From JALOLG01 sp963776935 (lineage in GTDB: Bacteria; Actinomycetota; Acidimicrobiia; Acidimicrobiales; Ilumatobacteraceae): a stretch of DNA of 64,000 nucleotides. This document shows, one piece after another, positions 25,573-35,065 of this stretch; the stretch's first letter is position 1; every line of letters begins with the position of its first letter. The stretch spans positions 124,001 to 188,000 of the forward strand of contig CAVZOP010000015.1 of the NCBI GenBank assembly GCA_963776935.1. Reading direction: 5' to 3'. The notes below the pieces were generated by a model. That model was given only the letters and a program-made list of their open reading frames with translations. It was not told the origin of the DNA and did no database searches. The position numbers and the translations under genes are program-made.

Positions 25573-26255
25573 ACGACGAGCAGCCAGTCACGCTGGCGGA
25601 TGCATACACGTTGGCGACACCGCAGGACAGCCGCCAGCTGTATGCACGGTGGGCGGCGACCTACGAGTCGGACTTCGTCGCCCTCAATCAGTACGTGATT
25701 CCCGACCGAGTCGCGGAGGTGTTCGCCGACTCGGTCCGACGGTCGGAGGTTCGTATCGATGGACCCGTGCTCGACGTCGGTTGCGGGACCGGCCTGGTGG
25801 CCGTGGCGCTGGTGCGTGACGCAGCCGGGGACGGGGTCGACTGGGTGATCGACGGCGTCGACATCTCGCCCGAGATGCTGGCGGTGTCGGCAGCCAAGAT
25901 CCGGCCCGACGGTCGACTGCTGTACCGCCACCTGCTCGAAGCCGATCTGACGGCACCGGTCGACGTTGCCGACGGCAGCTACGCGGGGGTGCTCAGCGCC
26001 GGGACGTTCACGCACGGCCACCTCGGACCAGCGGCGTTGAGCACGTTGATCCGGTTCGGCCAGCCGGGAGCCGTGTTTGCGATCGGAATCAATGCCGAGC
26101 ACTTCACGACCATGGCGTTCGCCGGCCACCTCGCCGCCGAGGTGGCCGCTGGAACGATCCGCGATCTCGAGCCCAGGATCGTCGAGATGTACCTTCCGGA
26201 GAGCGAGCACCACGGAGCGACGGCCGTCGTCGCCGTGTTCCGCCGGGCAGGCTGA
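25569..26255 (+). CDS. Class I SAM-dependent methyltransferase
   Basis: A 228-residue methyltransferase. VLDVGCGTGLVAVALVRDA is motif I, IDGVDISPEMLAVSAAK is motif II, and VLSAGTFTHGHLGP corresponds to the motif-IV region. The N-terminal part (YARWAATYESDF) is typical of small-molecule methyltransferases. The ATG overlaps the stop of the truncated sensor gene; no good ribosome site is visible, consistent with a disturbed junction upstream. Substrate unknown. Confidence 0.85.
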   Translation: MNDEQPVTLADAYTLATPQDSRQLYARWAATYESDFVALNQYVIPDRVAEVFADSVRRSEVRIDGPVLDVGCGTGLVAVALVRDAAGDGVDWVIDGVDISPEMLAVSAAKIRPDGRLLYRHLLEADLTAPVDVADGSYAGVLSAGTFTHGHLGPAALSTLIRFGQPGAVFAIGINAEHFTTMAFAGHLAAEVAAGTIRDLEPRIVEMYLPESEHHGATAVVAVFRRAG

Positions 26256-26394
26256 AAGAAGTCGCGCGCCGAACGATGACGCGCCAGGTGGATACCTGCG
26301 TGTCGGTCGCAATGCGGGAGGTACGCAAAGCGGACGACGCGATCGGTTGACGGTTGTAGCTTGCCGCGCACCGATCGTGGGAGGGGAGATCGCA

Positions 26395-27252
26395 ATGTCC
26401 GACGCGGAACTGCTGGAGCCATTCGCTGTCAAGTCGTATCGATACCTGCGGCTGTCGATCGTCGTCGTGGTGCTGTCGCTCATGGCGTCGGTGCTGATCG
26501 AGCGGTCCAATGTCAGTTGCTGGCAGGAGTCGATCAGCGCCTACTTCTACACACCCGTCCAGGCCGTGTTCGTGAGCGCCCTCGTCGTGATCGGTGTCAG
26601 CTTGATCGCCATCAAGGGCAGCACCGACGTGGAGGACGTGCTCCTCAACCTCGCCGGCGTGCTGGCTCCGATCGTCGCCTTCGTCCCCACCTCGCCACCG
26701 TCTCGGTCGTGCTCGTCGATCGAGGTTGTCGTCAGTGACGCCAAGCCCTACATCGACAACAACGTCCTCGCCCTCGCGATCGGCGGAGCGGCGGCGATCC
26801 TCGTCACCTTCGTGGTCGCCAAGGTGATGCGCAAGCCCACGAGCCCGGCCTTCGACAAGCCATCGTGGATCGGACTGGCGATCGGGGTGGCGATCCTCGT
26901 CGTGGGACTCATCTGGTATTTCGCCTTCCGTGACAGCTTCCTCGACCGCGCCCACGGCGGGGCGGCCGTCGCCATGTTCTTCGTCGTCGGGGTCGTCATC
27001 GCGCTCAACGCACGACACCGCAGGCGCAGCGGAAAGTCATGGTGGCTGTACGCGCTCATCGCCACCGCGATGGCCCTCTCGGTCGTCGCCGTCGTCATCG
27101 GCAAGTGGATCGACGACGACTGGCGCCATCAGATCCTGTGGCTCGAGATCCTCGAGCTCACGGCCTTCGCCATCTACTGGGTGGCGCAGACGTTCGAGCA
27201 CTGGGAGGGCGGCGTACCCACGGGGGCCGACCGGCAGGTTCCAGCGGCGTGA
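26395..27252 (+). CDS. Multi-pass membrane protein of unknown family
   Basis: A 285-residue protein with about seven hydrophobic helices (LSIVVVVLSLMASVLI, AVFVSALVVIGVSLIAI, ALAIGGAAAILVTFVVA, WIGLAIGVAILVVGLIW, GAAVAMFFVVGVVIAL, ALIATAMALSVVAVVI, LELTAFAIYWVAQTF). The motif WQESISAYFYTP near residue 43 is notable. GGGAGGGGAG seven bases before the ATG fixes the start. I do not recognise a family; no neighbour suggests a role. Confidence 0.75.
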   Translation: MSDAELLEPFAVKSYRYLRLSIVVVVLSLMASVLIERSNVSCWQESISAYFYTPVQAVFVSALVVIGVSLIAIKGSTDVEDVLLNLAGVLAPIVAFVPTSPPSRSCSSIEVVVSDAKPYIDNNVLALAIGGAAAILVTFVVAKVMRKPTSPAFDKPSWIGLAIGVAILVVGLIWYFAFRDSFLDRAHGGAAVAMFFVVGVVIALNARHRRRSGKSWWLYALIATAMALSVVAVVIGKWIDDDWRHQILWLEILELTAFAIYWVAQTFEHWEGGVPTGADRQVPAA

Positions 27253-27270
27253 CGCCGGGCCACCGACGCT

Positions 27271-27795
27271 TCAGGGCGTCCAGCCGAGCCATTCGATGAT
27301 GTGCGTCGCGACGTTCTGGATCGGACCCTCGTTGGCGATCGAGAGGTCCTCGATGCCGACCCCGATCGAGTCGTTCAGCCACTGCGCTGCCACTTGCAGG
27401 TCGTCGCGTCGCCCGGTCGTCGGGTCCGACTTCAGTCGCCGCGCGATCTCGTCCAGTGGCACCTCGAGCCGGACGACCCGAAGGGGCAGCTCCGTCGCCA
27501 GCTGCAATGCCCGGATCTCGTCCCGGTCCCGCACCGCGCCGGCGAGCACGACGTGGCGCACTCCCGCCGTTCGGTAGTTGCGAACGACGTCGGCGACATT
27601 CGCGCGATAGACGCCTCGCGCCGCTCCGTCATCCATCCCAGGTACCTCGAACCACGTCAGCCAATCGAGGTCGAGCGCCCCGTACGACACACCGCGACGT
27701 TCGAGGGTCTCGGCGATCTCGGCGGCGACGGACGACTTGCCGGTGCCGTACACGCCGGTGATGAGGACCCCGTCGGCGTCGTCGGGGGCGATCAT
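27271..27795 (-). CDS. P-loop ATPase/kinase-like protein
   Basis: A 174-residue protein with Walker A GVYGTGKSS at residues 14-22 and LDLDWLTWFEVPG. Its size and layout match small AAA/adenylylsulfate-kinase-like P-loop proteins of actinobacteria. HVVLAGAVRDRDEI could hold the second strand and base. The phosphate acceptor is unknown. It is convergent with the membrane protein gene, 18 bases apart. Confidence 0.75.
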   Translation of the reverse strand: MIAPDDADGVLITGVYGTGKSSVAAEIAETLERRGVSYGALDLDWLTWFEVPGMDDGAARGVYRANVADVVRNYRTAGVRHVVLAGAVRDRDEIRALQLATELPLRVVRLEVPLDEIARRLKSDPTTGRRDDLQVAAQWLNDSIGVGIEDLSIANEGPIQNVATHIIEWLGWTP

Positions 27796-27836
27796 GTCCT
27801 CCAGTTCACCGCATCAGGAGCCGGACCGCCACACCC

Positions 27837-28001
27837 TCAGTCGGACTCGGCTGGCGCCGCCGTGCGCTGAGACTCGCCGAGGACGTCCTTGAACTCCTTC
27901 TGCGCCTGACCGAGATTTCGCGCCAGCTTCGGCAGTTGCGATCCGCCGAAGAAGAGCAGCACGATGGCGAGAACGATGAACCATTCGGGACCAGATGGCA
28001 T
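27837..28001 (-). CDS. tatA: Twin-arginine translocase TatA/E
   Basis: A 54-residue protein: MPSGPEWFIVLAIVLLFFGG is the single short membrane helix with the FG hinge, followed by the amphipathic helix SQLPKLARNLGQAQKEFKD and a short acidic tail. TatA oligomers form the translocation path for folded proteins carrying RR signal peptides. tatB and tatC are not in the window. TatA genes in actinobacteria are often isolated like this. Confidence 0.9.
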   Translation of the reverse strand: MPSGPEWFIVLAIVLLFFGGSQLPKLARNLGQAQKEFKDVLGESQRTAAPAESD

Positions 28002-28111
28002 TGCGAGAACCTCCGTTGCTCGGTTGACGCGCTGTAGTACGACCACAGCGTCCTCCCGAGTTCGTAGGCCAGCCGCGTCTGGATTGCATCCTTCCGAGCC
28101 ACCGCGGGCGG

Positions 28112-28340
28112 TCACCCGATCATGGCGCGTTCGATCGTGGTGATGAGCGTGTTGATGGTGTCGTCGATGGTGAGACCGCGGGCCGTGTACAACAGGTCGA
28201 AGCACTCGAAACTGCACAGCATCCACAACACGTCGACGGCCCGATCGACCGTGACATCGCTCCGCAGCAGCCCGTCCTCGGCAAGTCGCTGGGCGAGGTA
28301 CGCCATCCCGCCGCGCAGATGGAGTGTCGACCGGTTCGAA
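28112..28340 (-). pseudogene. TetR-family C-terminal fragment
   Basis: The segment SNRSTLHLRGGMAYLAQRLA, then EDGLLRSDVTVDRAVDVLW and FDLLYTARGLTIDD reads like the ligand-binding C-terminal helices of TetR regulators. No helix-turn-helix region is found upstream: that strand there is opposite the start of the SARP gene. Hence only a fragment remains, with a possible extra base near 28350. Confidence 0.45.
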
Positions 28341-28498
28341 CGATGGGCAACCTCGTTGATGGTGCATCAGCTGATCGCCGCCCCGCTCCGCTGATCGACC
28401 GGCGGGATCACGCCCCGCACGAGGCGTCGACGAGCGGCCTCGAATTCGTGGGCCGACTCGTGGTGCGCCACAATGCAGCGTGGGCGCGGGTCCGGCTG

Positions 28499-31400
28499 GT
28501 GCGACTCTTCGGCGCGGTGACCGTCGAGTGCGAGAACCGGCGGACATCAGGCGGCGGACCGCGGCAGGCAGCCGTCCTGTCCGTGCTGGCGTTGAACGTC
28601 GCGCGACCGGTGAGCGTGGATCGTTTGATCGACGCGGTGTGGAGCGACACTCCCCCGGACTCGGTCACGAACGTCCTCCAGGTGTACGTGTCGGCGTTGC
28701 GCAAGCTCCTCCGCCCCGCCGGTCTGGGCATCTCACGGGCCGGGGCGACGTACACACTCGGCGCCGCGCTCGACGACATCGACGTCGAAGTGTTCCACCG
28801 CCTCGCGGCCGAGGGTCGTTCGGCATTGCGCGCACTCGAACCCGAACGTGCGGTGACGTCGCTGGACCGAGCGTGGGACCTGTGGGATCCGACACCGTTC
28901 GCCGGACTGGACGACTGTGCGTTCGTCGGCGCGGCTCGCGCGTCGTTGCTGTCGTCCGGCCTTTGGGTCGCGACCGACCGCGGTGCCGCGCTGTGCGCTC
29001 TCGGTCGCGCCGACGAGGCGGCCGCGGCAGCAGAACAGCTCGTCGAAAGCCATCCGTTCTTCGAGCCGGCGTGGGAGCTGCTGATGCGCGCCCTGTTCTA
29101 CGCCGGCCGCCAGCACGACGCGTTGATCGCGTTCTCGCGGGCGCGCTCGACGTTCGTGGAGGAGCTCGGCCTCGATCCCCCGTTGAGCCTCGCCGCGCTG
29201 GAACGCCAGATCCTCGATCGATCGTTGGAGCCGATCGCAACCCGCGCCGACGCCGGGACGACGAGCGTCTCGCCACCTGACGCGGCCTCGCCGCGTCTGC
29301 CCGAACCGCCGAGCGGGATGATCGGGCGGACGGAGGAGATCGATCGCATCGTTCATTTGTTGGCCGATCAGGCTCGGCTCGTCACGCTCGTCGGCCTCGG
29401 CGGCATCGGCAAGACCACGACGGCGCTCGCCGTCGGCCATCGATTGCTGGCGGAGGGCCAGGCGGTCGCCTTCGCCGACCTCGCCGCCGCCGTCGAGTCG
29501 ACGGGGGCGATGGAGCGGATGTGTGAAGCGGCGTCGATCGGGCCGGGGCCCGATGCCGCGACGAGTCTCGCCGAAGCCGACCCGGAGCTCGTGCTGATCG
29601 CCGACAACGGCGAGCAGATCGCCGACTTCCCGAGCGCCATCGCGGCACTGCTGTCGGCGACGTTCGCGTCTCAAACTCATCGTCACCAGCCGTGTGGCGC
29701 TCCGCGTCCGCGCCGAGCACGTGCTGCCGATCCGCCCCCTCGAGACGTCGTCGGACGCCGGTGCCGGTGACGCAGGTCGGTTGTTCGTCGACCGCGCCCG
29801 CCGGCTCCGGGGCGACATCGACCTCGCCGGCGACGACGACGCGATCGTCGAGATCTGCGAGCTCGCCGGAGGGATCCCGTTGGCGATCGAGGTCGCGGCG
29901 GGGCGCCTCGGACACCTCACACCGCTCGCCCTGCTCGATCGGCTGCGACGGCAGAGCGTGGCACTGCTCGACGCCCACGGGGCGGTCGACCTTCCCGATC
30001 GCCAACAGAGCCTGCGGACCGTGCTCGACGCCACGTCGACGCTTCTCACGGACGGGGGCGCTGCACTCGCCAAGGGGGTGTGCGCGGTCAAGGGCTCGAT
30101 CTCGCTCGGCATGATCGAGCGGACGTTCGGCGACCAACCCGACCTGATCGACCACCTCGACGAGCTCGTCGACGCGAGTCTCGTCAACGGACCCGATCAG
30201 GACGGTCGCTACCGGATGCCGATCCCCGTCGCCGAGTACTTCGCCGGCGACCACGAGACCGTCGACCGCGACCGCGGGCGGATCCTGCGGGCCGTGCTCT
30301 CGGTCGCCGAGCCGCTGGTGTCACAGGTCGATCAGCGTGGACGGTGGGCGGAGGGGAGCCTGCTCGACGACGCAGCCGCGGTGACGGTCGCATGTGAGGC
30401 GGCCATCGCACAGCGCGACGCGGACGCGGGTGCGCGGCTGGTGGTGGCGCTGCGGCGCTACTGGCTGATCGGCAGCCGCATCGGCGAGGCCCTGCAGTTC
30501 TGTCGCGCCGTCCTCGAGCTCGAACCCGAGGGCACCGCGCGAGCGCACGTGCAGCTCGTGCTCGGGCAGTTCGCCGCGATCGTCAACCGACCGGATGCCG
30601 CCACGTTGCTGGCAGAAGCCATCGAGTTGGCCGAGAACACGTCGGGTGTCGATCCGCATCTGCTGATCAACAGCTGGTGCTATCTCGGGTCGTGGAGGTG
30701 CGACCACGGCGACCTCGACGGGGCACGGCACGCCGCGGCGCGGGCGGAACGGCTCGCCCACGAGTCGGCCGATCAGTCCGTGGTCGAGCTCAGCCGCGAC
30801 TTCGGCGCCTACGTGGCAGCACGAGTCGGCGACTTCGAGACGGCCGCCCGGCTGGGCGTCGAATCGCTCGCCGGCGCCCGGCTCGCCGGCGATCGCTACG
30901 TCGTCATCGATCTGCTGCACCGCCTCGCCGAGAACCTGCTGGAGCTCGGGCGCCTCGACGAGGCCGAGGCGATGATGGACGAGGCGATGGAGATCGCCCG
31001 CACGACTCCGATCGGGCCACTCGCGGCGAAGGTCATCCAGGTCCAGGCCGCGGTCGACATCGAGCACGGCCGGTTGTCGGCCGCGATCGGGGCCGCGTTG
31101 GAGGCCTTGCGGTTGACGGCGACGTTGTACCCCGATCCAGTCACACAGGCGTCGGTCCTGCGGATCCTGGCGGCGGCCTGGAGCTCGGCCGGCGACCTCG
31201 ACGCGGCCACGCGATGCGACGGCGCCGCCACCGGGATCCTCCACGGCGCCGGCGCGCCGGCAGAATCCGCCTCGTTCGGTCCGAGCGATCGGCGCCTCGA
31301 GCTCCTCCGACAGGATCACCATGCCGCGTCGGTGGCGCGGATCGCGGCGATGGACCCCGCCGCCGTGGTCGCCCAGCTGCTCGCCCGATCGAGCCGCTGA
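28499..31400 (+). pseudogene. AfsR/SARP-type transcriptional regulator, frameshifted
   Basis: A large regulator of about 967 residues. It starts VRLFGAVTVE; the OmpR-like winged helix reads RQAAVLSVLALNVARPVSVD and DAVWSDTPPDSVTNVLQVYV, followed by a BTAD helical domain (to about residue 250) and an NB-ARC ATPase with P-loop VGLGGIGKTT. TPR-like helices follow. At about 29667 one extra base breaks the frame; without it the sequence runs LLSATFRLKLIVTSRVAL. SARPs bind direct repeats upstream of target promoters, and such repeats lie 48 bases downstream of this gene. Confidence 0.82.
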
Positions 31401-31447
31401 CCAGCACCTCGCCGGCTCGCGGCCAGCCGCTCGGCCGACCACAGTAC

Positions 31448-31466
31448 CTCTTCAGGATCTCTTCAG
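31448..31466 (+). promoter_or_regulatory. SARP-box-like direct repeat
   Basis: Two identical octamers CTCTTCAG at 31448 and 31459, spaced exactly 11 bp start to start, 66 bp before the ATG of the secreted protein. This is the geometry of SARP binding sites, and the gene just upstream encodes a SARP-type regulator. Confidence 0.55.
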
Positions 31467-31531
31467 CGCTGCGGTCCACAGTGAGTCATGTCGGGGTGCA
31501 CCGAGCGCCCCGCAGGAGAAAGGACCCTGAG

Positions 31532-31960
31532 ATGATCGCACCGAAGACCCGCACCCGCCGCTGCCTCGTCGGCCTCGCCACCGCCCTCGCCGCCACCACC
31601 ATCGGACTCGCCACCACGAACTCGCCGGCGTCGGCGTACACGACATCGAACACCGGCCAGAGCTCGACCGGCGCCTTCCTGCAGTCCACCGGGATCTGTG
31701 GCTACGGCCAGTTCCGCTTCACCATCGACAGCCGAGGCTTCGAGTACATCCAGGTCGGCTTCGTCACCAGGGCGGGCACGATTTGGGGCGGTGCCGACCC
31801 GGTGGCGCAGAGCACCCGAGTGAACGTGCCGGTTCCGGCCTTGGCGGGCAATCAGTACTACGTCGTCGGCTGGGACTGGACCGCCCGTGGCTGGGAGACG
31901 GTGTGGGTGCTGACCGATTTCTGGCACCCGAACTCGAACTACAACCTCAACGGCTGCTGA
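31532..31960 (+). CDS. Small secreted protein, unknown
   Basis: A 142-residue protein with a classical signal peptide (RTRRCLVGLATALAATTIG and the cleavage-like SPASA-Y around residue 34) and an aromatic-rich mature part with two Cys (ICGYGQF and the C-terminal NGC) that could form a disulfide. YYVVGWDWTARGWETVWV suggests a beta-sheet fold. No family recognised. It is probably controlled by the SARP-type regulator encoded immediately upstream. Confidence 0.75.
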   Translation: MIAPKTRTRRCLVGLATALAATTIGLATTNSPASAYTTSNTGQSSTGAFLQSTGICGYGQFRFTIDSRGFEYIQVGFVTRAGTIWGGADPVAQSTRVNVPVPALAGNQYYVVGWDWTARGWETVWVLTDFWHPNSNYNLNGC

Positions 31961-31980
31961 CAGCTCACACAAACGGCGAC

Positions 31981-32010
31981 AGGGGCGGGGTCCATTCGGG
32001 CCCCGCCCCT
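31981..32010. terminator. Strong hairpin terminator
   Basis: AGGGGCGGGG (31981-31990) pairs perfectly with CCCCGCCCCT (32001-32010); three further pairs continue into the loop. It lies 20 bases after the secreted-protein stop and before the convergent small gene, so it may serve both directions. Confidence 0.75.
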
Positions 32011-32083
32011 CTCCGCGTTCCGGGCGGAACGTGCGGCGCTGGCCCGCCGCTTCGGCCAGTCGCCACGCGGCGGGGTGGACCGT

Positions 32084-32365
32084 TCAGGACGACCAGGCAA
32101 GACCCTCGTAGCACCGTTCGTTGGTCACCCTGACCACCGATTCGAGCGCCATCTGCGACGTTCCCAGCCCGTCGATCGAGGTCGCCACGACGACGGTCGA
32201 GTCGACGAGCGCCGGCTGCTCGCCGAACGCTTCGTAGTACCTGGTGAAGTTGGAGGCACACAGCCTGGACCATTGCGGCGTCGGCCGCGCCGACAGCTCG
32301 GCGGTCAACGTGACTCGCCCGTCCTGGTGGACCGACCGGAAGCGGTCGATTCGGATCGATTCCAA
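32084..32365 (-). CDS. Small hypothetical protein
   Basis: A 93-residue protein of unknown family (IRIDRFRSVHQDGRVTLTAE, then a Cys/aromatic segment LCASNFTRYYEAFGEQPA). Codon use is like its neighbours. The start is a TTG at 32365, supported by AAGGAG seven bases upstream. It is convergent with the secreted protein gene and divergent from the LacI-type regulator gene. No role can be assigned. Confidence 0.55.
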   Translation of the reverse strand: MESIRIDRFRSVHQDGRVTLTAELSARPTPQWSRLCASNFTRYYEAFGEQPALVDSTVVVATSIDGLGTSQMALESVVRVTNERCYEGLAWSS

Positions 32366-32477
32366 ACCCAGCTCCTTCCGCCGGTCGATGAATACCTCGA
32401 CTCCACCACAGCCCGTCCCCGTCCCGGCAGGGCCATATGGCCCAAAACGTCGCCAGCGACATTCGCCCGACTACTGT

Positions 32478-32491
32478 TTGAACCGATTCAA
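32478..32491. promoter_or_regulatory. LacI-type operator before the regulator gene
   Basis: TTGAA-ccga-TTCAA, a 14-bp palindrome with the central CG typical of LacI-family operators, 26 bases before the regulator start. A near copy lies upstream of the rhamnose transporter operon. Confidence 0.6.
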
Positions 32492-32516
32492 TCTCCCTCC
32501 AGAAGGGTCGTGGGCG

Positions 32517-33551
32517 GTGCGGGATTCAACGGGTATCAAGCACGTCGCCGCTCGGGCGGGCGTGTCCGTGGGCACCGTCTCGAACGTGTTGAACCGACCC
32601 GACCGGGTCAGCGAACCAACCCGTACCAAGGTGCTCCGCGCCATCGAGGAGCTCGGCTTCGTCCGCAACGAGTCAGGCCGGCAGCTACGCGCCGGGCAGA
32701 GCCGGACGATCGCGTACGTCGTCCTCGACGCGTCGAACCCGTTCTTCACCGATGTGGCGAGGGGCATCGAGCAGGTCGCCAGGGCCGCTGGCGTGGCGCT
32801 CTACATCTGCAACAGCGATGGCGACGCCGCGCGCGAGACCGACTATCTCGACCTGCTGCTCGAACAGCGGGTACGCGGGATCTTGATCACCCCGGTCCGG
32901 CAGGAGACGTCGCAGCTGGCCGTGCACGCCCGCCGCGGGATGCCGGTCGTCCTCGTCGACCGCAGCCCCGATCCGGCATGGTGCAGCGTCGGTGTCGACG
33001 ACGTGGAGGGCGGTGAGCTCGCCGTGACCCACCTCTGCGAACAGGGCCACGAGCGGATCGCATTCGTCGGTGGCCCGATGCACACCGTGCAGGTCGCCGA
33101 CCGCCTCGAGGGGTCGCGCAAGGCACTGGCGGTCCTCGGCCGTCCGGTGGAATCGCTCGCCGTGATCGAGACCGCCGGCCTCAACGTGGCCGAAGGTCGC
33201 CGGGCCGGTGAACGTCTCAGCGGCCTCCCCCGGGCGCGGCGCCCGACGGCGGCCTTCTGCGCCAACGACCTCGTCGCACTCGGGCTGCTCCAACAGATGA
33301 CGCTGATGGGCGTCGACGTTCCGGGCGAGCTGGCGATCGTCGGCTATGACGACATCGAGTTCGCCGGTGCGGCCGCGGTGCCACTCAGCTCGGTGCGTCA
33401 GCCACGTGAGCTCCTCGGCCGCATGGCCGCCGACCTGCTGCTGGCCGAGAGCGCGGCCGGCACCGAGCACGTCCACCAACAAGTCGTGTTCCACCCCGAA
33501 CTCGTCGTCCGCGCCTCGTCAATCGCCCCACCCACCCCTCCCGCCTCCTAA
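32517..33551 (+). CDS. LacI-family regulator of rhamnose genes
   Basis: A 344-residue regulator. The HTH is GIKHVAARAGVSVGTVSNVL with hinge residues to about 60; the periplasmic-binding-like effector domain includes YVVLDASNPFFTDVARGIE and PTAAFCANDLVALGLL. The GTG at 32517 gives the right N-terminal length. It is convergent with the rhamnose operon, and similar TGAA-x-CG-x-TTCA palindromes precede this gene and the transporter operon, so it most likely represses both in the absence of rhamnose or a derivative. Confidence 0.88.
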   Translation: MRDSTGIKHVAARAGVSVGTVSNVLNRPDRVSEPTRTKVLRAIEELGFVRNESGRQLRAGQSRTIAYVVLDASNPFFTDVARGIEQVARAAGVALYICNSDGDAARETDYLDLLLEQRVRGILITPVRQETSQLAVHARRGMPVVLVDRSPDPAWCSVGVDDVEGGELAVTHLCEQGHERIAFVGGPMHTVQVADRLEGSRKALAVLGRPVESLAVIETAGLNVAEGRRAGERLSGLPRARRPTAAFCANDLVALGLLQQMTLMGVDVPGELAIVGYDDIEFAGAAAVPLSSVRQPRELLGRMAADLLLAESAAGTEHVHQQVVFHPELVVRASSIAPPTPPAS

Positions 33552-33559
33552 CCCGGGAA

Positions 33560-33602
33560 CTGTCTGCCTCAGATGAGCAGACGGGCAGTCTGGAGCAGAC
33601 AG
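33560..33602. repeat. Dispersed palindromic element, copy 1
   Basis: Stem of 14 positions (33560-33573 with 33589-33602, two mismatches) and a 15-base loop, between two convergent genes. The arms CTGTCTGCCTCAGA and TCTGGAGCAGACAG recur almost exactly at 62966-63012, also with a 15-base loop. Here it probably also acts as a bidirectional terminator. Confidence 0.65.
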
Positions 33603-33619
33603 AACGGAAGGGCCGGCGG

Positions 33620-35062
33620 TCAGGGGAGGCGGGTGGCGAGGGCGGGCCAGTCGAGGGTGGGGCGGGGTGGGATTTCGACGAGGTCGAGGGTTCGCTCGAC
33701 GAGGTCGCGGCCCTCGGCCAGGTCGGTCAGGGCGCCGGTGGCGATCGCCTGCACGATGGCGTTGCCGGCGACCGTGGCTTCGGCCGGCCCGGCGAGCACC
33801 GTGCGCCCACACGCGCTCGCACAGAGCTCGCGCAGCAGCGGGATCGACGATCCGCCCCCGACGAGGTGGATCACCTCGGCCTCGACGCCGGCGACACGTT
33901 CGATGGCGGCGACTGTGGTGCGCCACGTCAGGGCGAGCGAGTCGAGGATCGTGCGGGTGAGCTCGGCGGGCGAATCGGGAACCGGCTGGCCCGTCTGCAC
34001 GCAGTACTCGCCGATCCGCGCCGGCATGTCACCCGGCGCGGCGAAGCGCGGATCGTCGGGGTCGATCACGCTGCGGCCGCCCGGGAGCGCGGCGGCCGCG
34101 CTGACGAGTTGGGCCGCGTCGGTCGCCCGTCCCTGGGCGGACCAGGTCCTCCTGCACTCCTCGAGAAGCCAGAGACCGGTCACGTTCTTGAGCAGGCGCA
34201 CCGTCCCATCGACTCCCAACTCGTTGGTGACGTTCGCCGACAGCGCTTCACCCGATGTGATCGGCGCCGCGATCTCGCACCCGACCAACGACCACGTGCC
34301 ACACGAGATGTAGATGCCGCGACGATCGGGGCGCAGCGGGACACCGACGACCGCGCTCGCCGTGTCGTGGCTGGCGGCTGCGATCACGCGCGTGCCGTCG
34401 ACTGCCGGGTCGATGCCGCGCACCGCACCCAGGTCGGTGCCGGGTTCGTGGAGGTCGGGCAGGAGGGCACGCCGGAGCCCGAGATCGGTGACCAGTTCGT
34501 CGCTCCACGACCGGGTGCCGACGTCGAGCAGTTGGGTCGTGCTCGCGTTGGTGACGTCGTTGGTCGTGCTGCCGCACAGCGCGTGGTTGACGAGGTCGGG
34601 CACCATCAGCAACCGGTGAGCGCCCGCGTACTCGGACGTGTCACGCGCCGCGACGAGTTGGTAGGCGGTGTTGAATGGCAGGAACTGGATGCCGGTGATG
34701 CCGTAGATGCGGTCGCGTCCGAGTCGCGAGCACACCGCGTCCATCACGCCGTCCGTGCGCGCCGAGCGGTACGCGTGGACCTGTCCGATCCGGCGTCCGT
34801 CCCGGTCGAGCAGGCCGTAGTCGATCGCCCACGAGTCGACCGCCACGGACTCCGCCGGTTCGCGCACCGCCGCCTCTCCCAGTCCGGTGATCACGTCGTT
34901 CAATAGGGCATCGAAGTCCCACGCCAGATCGCCGTCCGGTCCGGCGACGGAGACCGTCGGGAACCGGCGCACGAGGTCGAGCCCGATCGCCTCCCGATCG
35001 ACGCGCACGTTGACGACCCGTCCGCTCGTGGCGCCCAGGTCGACGGCGACGAACGTCGGCAC
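33620..35062 (-). CDS. rhaB: L-rhamnulokinase
   Basis: A 480-residue FGGY-family sugar kinase phosphorylating L-rhamnulose to rhamnulose 1-phosphate. VAVDLGATSGRVV is the first phosphate-binding loop; DSWAIDYGLLD, GITGIQFLPFNTAYQL and SHDTASAVVGVP are characteristic of rhamnulokinases; GGGSSIPLL is the adenosine-binding end. It is the last gene of the rha operon, three bases after the aldolase/dehydrogenase stop. Confidence 0.94.
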   Translation of the reverse strand: MPTFVAVDLGATSGRVVNVRVDREAIGLDLVRRFPTVSVAGPDGDLAWDFDALLNDVITGLGEAAVREPAESVAVDSWAIDYGLLDRDGRRIGQVHAYRSARTDGVMDAVCSRLGRDRIYGITGIQFLPFNTAYQLVAARDTSEYAGAHRLLMVPDLVNHALCGSTTNDVTNASTTQLLDVGTRSWSDELVTDLGLRRALLPDLHEPGTDLGAVRGIDPAVDGTRVIAAASHDTASAVVGVPLRPDRRGIYISCGTWSLVGCEIAAPITSGEALSANVTNELGVDGTVRLLKNVTGLWLLEECRRTWSAQGRATDAAQLVSAAAALPGGRSVIDPDDPRFAAPGDMPARIGEYCVQTGQPVPDSPAELTRTILDSLALTWRTTVAAIERVAGVEAEVIHLVGGGSSIPLLRELCASACGRTVLAGPAEATVAGNAIVQAIATGALTDLAEGRDLVERTLDLVEIPPRPTLDWPALATRLP

Positions 35063-35065
35063 GAT

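Noticed and set aside
28733..30187. 484-codon minus-strand frame opposite the SARP gene
   Set aside because: Ser/Arg-rich antisense shadow; the plus strand has all expected SARP domains.
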